Positions 25,755 through 32,992 of a stretch of DNA of 40,623 bases are shown piece by piece. The position numbers and the translations under genes are program-made. Under the pieces are notes generated by a model. That model ran no database searches, had not been told where the DNA came from, and saw only the letters and a program-made list of their open reading frames with translations. Position 1 is the stretch's first letter. Each line of letters begins with the position of its first letter. The stretch is taken from positions 1 through 40,623 of the forward strand of contig JAQIBQ010000518.1 of assembly GCA_027859005.1 (NCBI GenBank), written 5' to 3'. This DNA is from Prolixibacteraceae bacterium (GTDB taxonomy: Bacteria > Bacteroidota > Bacteroidia > Bacteroidales > Prolixibacteraceae).

Positions 25755-25844
25755 ATGTTATACTTATTAATCGCAGCAGGAATATTTATGGTAGCAGTAG
25801 GTCTTGCTTTAGTCAAAGAGGAAAGAGATAATTCAATTTCTTAA
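25755..25844 (+). CDS. 29-residue predicted membrane microprotein
   Basis: MLYLLIAAGIFMVAVGLALVKEERDNSIS is one hydrophobic helix (residues 1-20) followed by a short charged tail, the pattern of bacterial single-pass small membrane proteins. It is missing from the ORF track because of its length. Support comes from the arrangement: a consensus promoter 25 bp upstream and a strong intrinsic terminator 45 bp downstream form a self-contained transcript of about 170 nt. An alternative is a small regulatory RNA with a chance ORF. No known family is recognised. The tail KEERDN would lie in the cytoplasm or periplasm depending on topology. Confidence 0.6.
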   Translation: MLYLLIAAGIFMVAVGLALVKEERDNSIS

Positions 25845-25888
25845 GTGTAGATAAAAATAATCTAGTGCCGTTTATCGGTCAAACATAC

Positions 25889-25916
25889 AATAGCCCATAG
25901 AAAGGGCTATTTTTTT
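25889..25916 (+). terminator. Intrinsic terminator of the small-ORF transcript
   Basis: AATAGCCC and GGGCTATT form an 8-bp stem around ATAGAAA, followed by a T-run. It is a textbook intrinsic terminator and lies before the convergent anti-sigma gene. Confidence 0.85.
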
Positions 25917-25962
25917 GTTTTTAATTTTTTGGTTAATGCATGATGTCATGAGTCACAATAGC

Positions 25963-26235
25963 CTATTTATTAACTTCTTCTATAATCGTTTCTAATTCTT
26001 CTTTCTTTTTTTCTGATAATTTACTATCCTCATTTACAGAATTTGAACATATTTGTTCCATTAAATCATCTACTACATCGTTGAACTTTGCAAACTGATT
26101 ACAAAACTTACATGCCATTAAATGCATTGATAATTGTGTGCGTTGCATAAGAGAAAGTTTCTTATACTTTTTTATGGAAGTTAATCGTGTAGCTTCGTTG
26201 CAATCAAGCATAATCATGTGCATTAATTTCTTCAT
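25963..26235 (-). CDS. Zinc-binding anti-sigma factor-like protein
   Basis: A 90-residue soluble protein with the zinc anti-sigma signature: C12, then H38-LMA-C42-KF-C45 (HxxxCxxC). A helical acidic C-terminus (SEKKKEELETIIEEVNK) follows. No membrane segment is present. It sits 10 bp downstream of the ECF sigma gene and probably holds that sigma factor inactive, releasing it on oxidative or metal stress; the signal is inferred from the family. ATG 26235 is used; internal methionines at 5, 7 and 9 are alternatives, and the conserved core LDCNEATRLTS begins at residue 10. Confidence 0.82.
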   Translation of the reverse strand: MKKLMHMIMLDCNEATRLTSIKKYKKLSLMQRTQLSMHLMACKFCNQFAKFNDVVDDLMEQICSNSVNEDSKLSEKKKEELETIIEEVNK

Positions 26236-26245
26236 CTTTCTGGTT

Positions 26246-26836
26246 TTAATTCTCCCACTTATTTTTTATACACTCACGCATCTGTAATTTCGCTCGGTGA
26301 ATGATTACCCATAAATTAGACGAAGTGATATCAAGTTCCTTACATATTTCTTTTGAACTAAAATCCTCCAAGTTTTTCATTCTAAAAACTTCAGACCATT
26401 TAAAAGGAAGTAAATCCATGCATACCTTTAAAATTCGCATAAATTCTTCTCGCTCTAATGGTTGATCTGCTGCCTCGTGAAAATTTGTTGGTTCATGACC
26501 TTTTACCCATTCACCACTACTTTTACCTTCGTTGTAGAAAAAATGATCGTTACCTTCTTCGTTATTAATATCGTAGAACTTCGAAGCCATTTTCTTTTCC
26601 TGACTTCGGTAATAGTCGATAATCTTATTTCTTAGGATTGTATACAACCATGTTTTCTCAGAGCTATCACCTTTAAATTTGGGTAAGCTTTTTAATGCAG
26701 AAATGAATGCTTCTTGAACTAAATCTTCGGCAAGTTGATTGTTGTTTACTCGAATTAGAGCAAATCGATACAACTGGTCTGAATATAATTTTACCCAGTT
26801 ATTGGGTTCACAACTATGCTTTTGAATTTGACTCAT
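26246..26836 (-). CDS. ECF-type RNA polymerase sigma factor
   Basis: A 196-residue sigma-70 family ECF factor from ATG 26836 (the track's 26845 is a TTG). Region 2 (about 15-85) contains DLVQEAFISALKSLPKFKGDSSEKTWLYTILRNKIIDYYR, which includes the -10 binding and DNA-melting segments. Region 4 (about 135-190) is VCMDLLPFKWSEVFRMKN..SSKEICKELDITSSNLWVIIHRAKLQMREC, the -35 binding HTH. The linker between them is long and rich in Gly, Glu and aromatic residues (NEEGNDHFFYNEGKSSGEW). It forms a two-gene operon with the zinc anti-sigma protein. The regulon is unknown. Confidence 0.92.
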   Translation of the reverse strand: MSQIQKHSCEPNNWVKLYSDQLYRFALIRVNNNQLAEDLVQEAFISALKSLPKFKGDSSEKTWLYTILRNKIIDYYRSQEKKMASKFYDINNEEGNDHFFYNEGKSSGEWVKGHEPTNFHEAADQPLEREEFMRILKVCMDLLPFKWSEVFRMKNLEDFSSKEICKELDITSSNLWVIIHRAKLQMRECIKNKWEN

Positions 26837-26926
26837 ACTATGCAAGATAATAGCATTCTATAAACAATACAATACGAAAATGTTTTACTACTGTAAAAAA
26901 TCACTTCTTATCCTATTGACTTTAGG

Positions 26927-26934
26927 TATTTTTG
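26927..26934 (+). promoter_or_regulatory. Candidate -7 element for kbl
   Basis: TATTTTTG matches TAnnTTTG and lies 25 bp before the kbl ATG. There is no TTG at the expected -33 position. Confidence 0.45.
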
Positions 26935-26958
26935 AATCAATATTAAAAATGAAAAGCT

Positions 26959-28146
26959 ATGTACGGACAAATAAAAACTGACTTGCAAGAGACTTTAAAT
27001 GAATTAAAGAAACAAGGCTTGTTTAAAACAGAACGTATAATCTCCTCGGCGCAAGGAGCTGAGATTACGGTAACAACAGGTGAGGAAGTTCTTAATTTTT
27101 GTGCGAATAATTATTTGGGTTTAGCAAATAATGAACAAGTAGTAAGGGCTGCTCAAGAAACCATGGGCGAATGGGGATTTGGCTTGTCAAGCGTTCGATT
27201 TATTTGTGGTACTCAACAAATTCATAAAGATCTTGAGCAGAAAGTTTCTGATTTTTTGGGTACCGAAGATACAATTCTTTATTGTGCTGCTTTCGATGCA
27301 AATGGTGGCGTTTTTGAACCATTATTAGGAGACGATAGTGCCATAATTTCTGATGAGTTGAATCATGCTTCTATTATCGATGGTGTTCGGTTGTGTAAGG
27401 CTAAACGATTTAGATACAGACACTCCGATATGGATGGATTGGAAACTTGTTTGATTGAATCGCAGGCTTTAAAGTATAGGATAGTAGTCACCGATGGTGT
27501 TTTCTCTATGGACGGTGATATTGCAAATTTGAATGCAATATGTGATTTGGCTGAAAAGTATGATGCTCTGGTTCTGGTTGATGATAGTCATGCTACAGGA
27601 TACATTGGAAAATCAGGAAGAGGAACTCATGAGCATTGTAATGTTATGGGGCGAGTGGATATTATTACGTCGACTTTTGGAAAAGCATTAGGTGGAGGAA
27701 ATGGTGGATTTACATCGGGCAAAGCAGAAATTATTGAAATGTTGCGTCAGCGTTCACGTCCATATTTGTTCTCAAATACACTGGCCCCAGCTACTGTTGG
27801 AGCTAGTATCAAGGTGTTAGAGATGTTGTCTGAATCGGTCGAACTTCGTAACCAAACCATGCAAAATGCCAAATTATTTCGTGCTAAAATGGAAGCTGCT
27901 GGTTTCGATTTAGTGAAAGGAAACACAGCAATTGTACCCGTAATGATTTACGATGCTCCTTTGGCTGTAAAGTTGGCTAACGAATTATTAAAAGATGGAA
28001 TTTATGTAATTGGTTTTGTATATCCTGTTGTTCCAAAAGGGAAGGCTCGTATAAGGGTTCAACTGTCGGCAGCGCACACCGAAGCACATATAAACAAAGC
28101 CGTTGATGCTTTTATTAAAGTTGCTAAAATGCTTGAGATTAATTAA
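26959..28146 (+). CDS. kbl: Glycine C-acetyltransferase (2-amino-3-ketobutyrate CoA ligase)
   Basis: A 395-residue PLP-dependent alpha-oxoamine synthase. It cleaves 2-amino-3-ketobutyrate with CoA to glycine and acetyl-CoA, completing threonine breakdown after threonine dehydrogenase. The PLP lysine is K242 in TSTFGKALGGGNGG, close to E. coli Kbl (K244). SDELNHASIIDG, VTDGVFSMDGD and VDDSHATGYIGKSGRG are the family's cofactor motifs. The N-terminus (MYGQIKTDLQETLNELKKQGLFKTER) and length match Kbl rather than AONS or serine palmitoyltransferase. No tdh gene is adjacent. A hairpin covers its stop codon. Confidence 0.94.
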   Translation: MYGQIKTDLQETLNELKKQGLFKTERIISSAQGAEITVTTGEEVLNFCANNYLGLANNEQVVRAAQETMGEWGFGLSSVRFICGTQQIHKDLEQKVSDFLGTEDTILYCAAFDANGGVFEPLLGDDSAIISDELNHASIIDGVRLCKAKRFRYRHSDMDGLETCLIESQALKYRIVVTDGVFSMDGDIANLNAICDLAEKYDALVLVDDSHATGYIGKSGRGTHEHCNVMGRVDIITSTFGKALGGGNGGFTSGKAEIIEMLRQRSRPYLFSNTLAPATVGASIKVLEMLSESVELRNQTMQNAKLFRAKMEAAGFDLVKGNTAIVPVMIYDAPLAVKLANELLKDGIYVIGFVYPVVPKGKARIRVQLSAAHTEAHINKAVDAFIKVAKMLEIN

Positions 28147-28171
28147 AATTAGAATTGAATTTTAATCTCAA
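28133..28171 (+). terminator. AT-rich hairpin overlapping the kbl stop codon
   Basis: TTGAGATT-aatt-AAAATT pairs with AATTTTAATCTCAA around AGAATTG, with one 4-nt bulge. No T-run follows, so it is only a possible terminator. Confidence 0.4.
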
Positions 28172-28281
28172 ATTTGTTAAAACTTGCAAATAATTTAAAA
28201 ATAATCCTCTTTTATTTTGAACATTCGGATAATTTATTCAAAATTTGAGCTCGTTAGATAAAGCACTTAAATTCAATTGCG

Positions 28282-28506
28282 ATGATTAGTTTAAAAGAAA
28301 AAAAATTGTATCGAGTTCTTCGAAATGTAGGAATAAAAAGAACATTTATTAAAAAAGCTCGTTCAATTGAGGATTTATATTTAGACGATTTTGATTTCCG
28401 TTTACTCGTTTTCTATTTTGAAAATGAATTCAATGTTCGACTAAAAAAGAATGATATTAAAATTCTAACAACACTTCCTGCATTTTATCAATACGTTGGT
28501 AGGTAG
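28282..28506 (+). CDS. Small acyl-carrier-protein-like protein lacking the carrier serine
   Basis: A 74-residue protein. From residue 27 its pattern LYLDDFDFRLLVFYFENEFNVRLKKNDIKILTTLPAFYQYV follows the acyl carrier protein fold: helix II region, the EEF(G/N) segment, and the terminal TL..FYQYV helix. Where ACPs have the phosphopantetheine-bearing DSL motif, this has DDF, so it could not carry the prosthetic group. The N-terminal 25 residues are very basic. It is a single-gene unit with its own terminator between kbl and a peptidase gene. Function unknown; the ACP relation is from pattern reading only. Confidence 0.6.
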   Translation: MISLKEKKLYRVLRNVGIKRTFIKKARSIEDLYLDDFDFRLLVFYFENEFNVRLKKNDIKILTTLPAFYQYVGR

Positions 28507-28536
28507 TTGTATATACTTTATTGAATTAAAAAATTT

Positions 28537-28571
28537 ACATCCCTGTTATTCAAAGTAGCAGGGATGTTTTG
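28537..28571 (+). terminator. Intrinsic terminator after the ACP-like gene
   Basis: ACATCCCTG and CAGGGATGT form a 9-bp stem with a 13-nt loop, followed by TTTTGTTTT. Confidence 0.8.
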
Positions 28572-28679
28572 TTTTATCCTTTTTTTTTATGAGCAACATT
28601 ACATGATCAATTCATAACTATAATCGTTCATTTTTTTTAACTTGTGAACTGTTTATTTAAAAATCGGATAATTAAATAC

Positions 28680-29996
28680 ATGAAAAGTATGAGATTAATA
28701 TACTGGGTTGGGTTAAGCATTGTTATTTTATTTTCACAATCGTCATTGTATGCTCAAATAAGTGACTTTCAAAAACAACTTGAGTCATTACCCGAAGTTA
28801 ATTCGGTAACAAAAATTGAACATAATCCATACTTCATAGATGCATATGAGATTATGGTTGAGCAATTCCTCGATCATAGTAACCACCAGGCAGGCAAATT
28901 CGAACAGCGCGTTATTCTATCAAATTTTAACAAGTACAGTCCGGTTGTATTTGTTACCGAAGGTTACAGAGCGGGTTATGCTCTTAAAAGTTCTCATATA
29001 AATGAATTGAGTAAAATTCTGGAAGCAAATCAGTTGGTAGTCGAACATCGTTACTTTGGAAAATCGGTGCCTGATAATAAAAACTGGGAGTATTTGTCGA
29101 TCAAAAGTGCTACAGATGATTTGCATCGCATAAAGAAAATATTTGCAGGCATATACAACAATAACAACAAATGGATTGCTACAGGAATAAGTAAGGGAGG
29201 ACAGAACACCTTGGCCTATAAAGCCTATTATCCAACTGATATGGATATTTGGATTCCTTATGTTGGTCCGGTTAATTTTGGTGTTGAAGATGCTCGAATG
29301 GAAAAGTTTATCGATAAAGTGGTTGCCAATAAGGATTGTAGAAGTAAAGTGGAAGATTTTCAACTTGAAGTTCTTAAGAATAGAGCAAAAATTCAACCCT
29401 TAATCGATAGTTTAATTAAAGCCGAAGGCTATACTTTCTCTATCTCGAATGAAGAGGTTTTGGATTATTGTGTATTGGAATACTCTTTTTCTTTTTGGCA
29501 GTGGGGACACAAAAGTTCAGAGATACCTGCTGATTCACTTAGCGCACAAGAGAAATTCGACTATCTAATGTCTATTAGTAGTCCCGATTATTTTGCTCTT
29601 GAAGAACTTGAACCTATCAAGCCTTTCTTCATTCAAACCTTAAAAGAATTTGGTTATTACGGTTATAATACAAAACCTTTTGAACCCTATCTGAAAATTG
29701 AATCAGCTGAGGATTATATTGAAGATGTATTTCTGAACACTGAACCTGATTTTAAATACAGTAAAAAAACATCAAAATTTATTAAGAAAGCTATTCAGAA
29801 AGATGGTGCAAATGTTTTGATGATTTATGGTGAATACGATCCTTGGACAGCAGGTGGTATTGTTCCCAAAAAAAGAAGTAAAGCAGTACGATTTGTTAAA
29901 CCTAGAGGTTCTCACCGCACACGAATTAACAACATGTCGTATGCTCAACGTTCACAAATATACATGCTTTTAGAAACTTGGTTGGAACAAGACTAA
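28680..29996 (+). CDS. Secreted serine peptidase of the S37/S28 type (PS-10-like)
   Basis: A 438-residue alpha/beta-hydrolase. The ATG at 28680 is chosen over the track's GTG (28644) because it opens the signal peptide MKSMRLIYWVGLSIVILFSQSSLYAQ. The oxyanion region FVTEGYRAGY and VEHRYFGKSVPD are shared with S28/S37 peptidases. The nucleophile is the Ser of ATGISKGGQNT (G-x-S-K-G-G), the Asp is in MIYGEYDPWTAGG and the His in PRGSHRTRI. These families remove Pro-containing di- or tripeptides from N-termini, so it likely acts on peptides in the periplasm. The stop codon overlaps that of the convergent aminopeptidase P pseudogene. Confidence 0.85.
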   Translation: MKSMRLIYWVGLSIVILFSQSSLYAQISDFQKQLESLPEVNSVTKIEHNPYFIDAYEIMVEQFLDHSNHQAGKFEQRVILSNFNKYSPVVFVTEGYRAGYALKSSHINELSKILEANQLVVEHRYFGKSVPDNKNWEYLSIKSATDDLHRIKKIFAGIYNNNNKWIATGISKGGQNTLAYKAYYPTDMDIWIPYVGPVNFGVEDARMEKFIDKVVANKDCRSKVEDFQLEVLKNRAKIQPLIDSLIKAEGYTFSISNEEVLDYCVLEYSFSFWQWGHKSSEIPADSLSAQEKFDYLMSISSPDYFALEELEPIKPFFIQTLKEFGYYGYNTKPFEPYLKIESAEDYIEDVFLNTEPDFKYSKKTSKFIKKAIQKDGANVLMIYGEYDPWTAGGIVPKKRSKAVRFVKPRGSHRTRINNMSYAQRSQIYMLLETWLEQD

Positions 29997-31381
29997 TAGG
30001 AACGTAAAGCTTCAATTTCACTAATTTCCATTGGCTTTTTACGTCCGAGTACTCTTGATGTTTTTTTCGTAATTAGGTAATCTTGTTCAATACGAACACC
30101 ACCAAAACCCATGTACGATTTCAACTTTTTGTAATTAATGAAATTGCTTAATTTATTTTAGGACTTCCACTGTTTTATAAGTTCAGGAATGAAATAAATT
30201 CCAGGTTCAATGGTCATTACATGCCCTGTTTTTAAATCTTTAGCAAAACGAAGTGATTTTAAGCCAAATTGTGTGCTTTTTGTTTCTCCTAGGTTGTACC
30301 CTACATTTAGTTCTCCAAGATCTTCCATGTCGTGTACATCAAGCCCCATCATATGTCCTAATCCTGTAGGGAAGAACATTGCATGAGCACCAGCTAATAA
30401 AGCATCTTCAGTATTTCCATGAGTTAATCCAAGGTCTTTTAGTCCATCGAAAATAATGCGAGCAGCCTCAAAATGAACATCGCGGAAAGCAATGCCTGGT
30501 TTCAGCATATCTGCCGTTTTGAGATGTGCATCTAATACAATCTGGTATATTTCTCTTTGTTTACGTCTGAATTTAGGCGAAATGGGGAAGGTGCTGGTTA
30601 GATCTCCAGCATAATGCATGGGCGTTTCTGCGCCAGCATCCAGTAGGAATAATTGACCTTTTTTCAATACATTACCGTGGTAATGGTTGTGTAGTACTTC
30701 ACCATTAACTGTCGCAATAATAGGGAAAGATGTTTGTCCTTCGCGTTCTAAAGCTATTTGAGTAACCTTTGCAGCAACATCTGCTTCCTTCATTCCTGGC
30801 CTTGCATATTTCATTCCTGCAATGTGCATGTCAACACTTAAATTTACCGCTTTGTCGATTTCGATAATTTCTTCGTTGTCCTTAATTTCACGTTGAGCAA
30901 CAACTATTTTTACCAATTCTTCCGACGATTTACCGGTAAATTGATCGGGGCGAATGTTTAGTAAGCGTAAAAGTTTAATTTTATTTTCGGGACGGTAAGG
31001 TGGTAGATAATGGATGTTTCTACCAGCAGCATTTGCTTCACGTAGAATTGTGAAAAGTTTAACCATTGGAAGAACCTCTGAAATGCCAACCATTTCAGCT
31101 TCTTCACTGATAGTTGTTTTATTTCCCATCCAAACAATATCATCCATGCTTAACTCATCGCCAAAAATTATTTCCTGTCCGCTATCTAAATCAATAACTG
31201 CAGCAAGCGATGGCCTGTCTATCCCAAAATAATAAAGAAATGAACTGTGTTGCCTAAAAGGATAGGTATTGTCTAAATAATTCATTGGAGATTCTTCATT
31301 CCCTAAAAAGAGAATAATACCCGAATCCATTTTCTCTTTCAAAACGGACCTGCGCTGTATGTATAATTGTCTACTAAACAT
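29993..31381 (-). pseudogene. Xaa-Pro aminopeptidase (aminopeptidase P, M24B) with an in-frame premature stop
   Basis: The N-terminal 407 residues (30158-31381) are a normal PepP-like protein: the N-terminal domain, then M24 motifs with metal ligands in LLDAGAE, AGDLTSTFP, TGLGHMMGLDVHD and MTIEPGIYF. A TAA at 30158-30160 follows ELIKQWKS. Reading through in the same frame gives 54 further residues (NKLSNFINYKKLKSYMGFGGVRIEQDYLIT...) to TAG at 29993, a proper aminopeptidase P end. The fifth metal ligand, the Glu in GFGGVRIEQ, lies after the stop, so the truncated enzyme should be inactive. A single G-to-T change (GAA to TAA) would explain it. Read-through or sequencing error are alternatives. 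Full length would be 462 codons. Confidence 0.85.
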
Positions 31382-31671
31382 TGTTTTTTATTTTGAAACT
31401 CAAAAATAATGTATTTATGGTTGAACTATTAATAAAAGAGGAATAAAATGGTAATTTTTGGGTTAATTTGCTTTTTCTGAAAATTTTATGCTTTTGTTAC
31501 GTTCTGGTTTTCAATAATTATTATCAGTAAGCTTGTTAAATTAATTTTCATTGGCTATTGTCCTTTTATAGAATTCAATAATACATCTTTAATTTCTGTA
31601 TTTTTTGATTTGTTCTTAAAAGGCACAATATTTGTCAAATACGAGTTCTTTTAATTCAAAATACATAATAT
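31382..31671. other. 290-bp divergent intergenic region
   Basis: Lies between the aminopeptidase P pseudogene and the NtrC-like gene. AT-rich without ORFs. The only signal noted is AGGCACAATATTTGTC (31621-31636), a near match to a sigma-54 promoter and also close to the -7 consensus. Confidence 0.5.
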
Positions 31672-32835
31672 ATGCCCAAAATATTAGTAATCGACGATCA
31701 ACGAGCAATACGAAATACCCTTAAAGATATTTTAGAATACGAGAAGTATCAGGTTGATTTAGCTGAAAATGCAATCCAAGCCCAAGCTATAGTTAAAGGA
31801 AATGAGTTCGATATTATTTTATGTGATATTAAAATGCCCGAAATGGACGGATTGGAGTTGTTGCCAATTTTATTAGAAACTCACCCCGATACTCCAGTCG
31901 TTATGATTTCTGGTCATGGTAATATTGACACTGCTGTTGAGGCAATAAAAAAAGGAGCTTACGATTTTATTGAAAAACCCCTAGATTTAAACCGATTACT
32001 TATTACCATTCGCAATGCAATGGATAAGTCGAATTTGGTCTCCGAAACAAAAACACTTCGTAAAAAAGTAAATCAAAAATTTAATATAGTAGGAGAATCG
32101 GAAGCAATTTCGAATATTTTGGTGATGACAGACAAGGTTGCACCAACCGATGCTCGAGTTTTAATTACTGGTGCAAATGGAACTGGGAAAGAATTGGTAG
32201 CCCGTAGATTGCACGATTTTAGTAACAGGTCTGCTGGTCCATTTATTGAAGTAAATTGCGCTGCTATTCCGTCGGAATTAATCGAAAGTGAACTTTTTGG
32301 ACACGAAAAAGGAGCATTTACTTCGGCCAACAAACAGCGTAAAGGAAAATTTGAACAAGCCGAGGGTGGAACACTTTTTCTCGATGAAATTGGCGACATG
32401 AGTTTATCTGCTCAAGCAAAAGTATTGCGTGCTTTACAAGAAAATGTAATTACTCGTGTTGGAGGCGATAAAGCTATAAAAGTGAATGTTCGGGTTATTG
32501 CTGCTACAAATAAAGACCTGCAAAAAGAAATAGTAGAATCGAATTTCAGAGAAGATTTATACCATCGTATTAGTGTAATACTCATTAAAGTGCCATCTTT
32601 AAATGATCGGATTGAAGATATTCCAATTCTTGGAAGCTACTTTGTTGAGCAAATATGTGGTGAATACGGAATGCCTCTGAAAACCCTAACTCCCAATGCT
32701 ATTAAAGCATTACAGCAAATAGAATGGACCGGTAATATTCGAGAATTTAGAAATGTAATTGAACGCTTAATTATTTTATGTGGAAACGAAATTACCGATA
32801 CCGATGTGAAAACATTTGCACAACCGATGAAATAA
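31672..32835 (+). CDS. NtrC-like response regulator with sigma-54-type AAA+ domain, no DNA-binding domain
   Basis: A 387-residue protein with an N-terminal REC domain (D8-D9, phospho-acceptor D52 in LCDIKMPEMDG, K in FIEKPLD) and an AAA+ domain (about 145-370; Walker A GANGTGKE, Walker B GTLFLDEIGDM, sensor RVIAATNKD). The loop that touches sigma-54, normally GAFTGA, reads GAFTSA. The protein ends soon after the AAA+ helical lid (ERLIILCGNEITDTDVKTFAQ), so the usual Fis-type HTH is missing; about 60-80 residues are absent compared with NtrC. It may act from solution or regulate without sigma-54. The start ATG gives a standard REC N-terminus. No kinase is adjacent. Confidence 0.92.
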   Translation: MPKILVIDDQRAIRNTLKDILEYEKYQVDLAENAIQAQAIVKGNEFDIILCDIKMPEMDGLELLPILLETHPDTPVVMISGHGNIDTAVEAIKKGAYDFIEKPLDLNRLLITIRNAMDKSNLVSETKTLRKKVNQKFNIVGESEAISNILVMTDKVAPTDARVLITGANGTGKELVARRLHDFSNRSAGPFIEVNCAAIPSELIESELFGHEKGAFTSANKQRKGKFEQAEGGTLFLDEIGDMSLSAQAKVLRALQENVITRVGGDKAIKVNVRVIAATNKDLQKEIVESNFREDLYHRISVILIKVPSLNDRIEDIPILGSYFVEQICGEYGMPLKTLTPNAIKALQQIEWTGNIREFRNVIERLIILCGNEITDTDVKTFAQPMK

Positions 32836-32857
32836 TTTTCAGGCAAAGCAAAGATAG

Positions 32858-32890
32858 AAAGATCTTCATTAACCGAAGATCTTTTTTTTT
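32858..32890 (+). terminator. Intrinsic terminator after the NtrC-like gene
   Basis: AAAGATCTTC and GAAGATCTTT form a 10-bp perfect stem with a 7-nt loop, followed by a T-run. Confidence 0.88.
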
Positions 32891-32992
32891 TAGTTCAAAC
32901 ATCGCATTTGATCCAACTAACTATTTCCTAATTCGAGCTACATTTTGTTTATTTGTGCTGATTTAGACCGATCGTAAAATAATAATCGAAGA

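Noticed and set aside
28920-29396. 158-aa minus-strand ORF within the S37/S28 peptidase
   Set aside because: Antisense shadow of a well-supported catalytic-domain gene.
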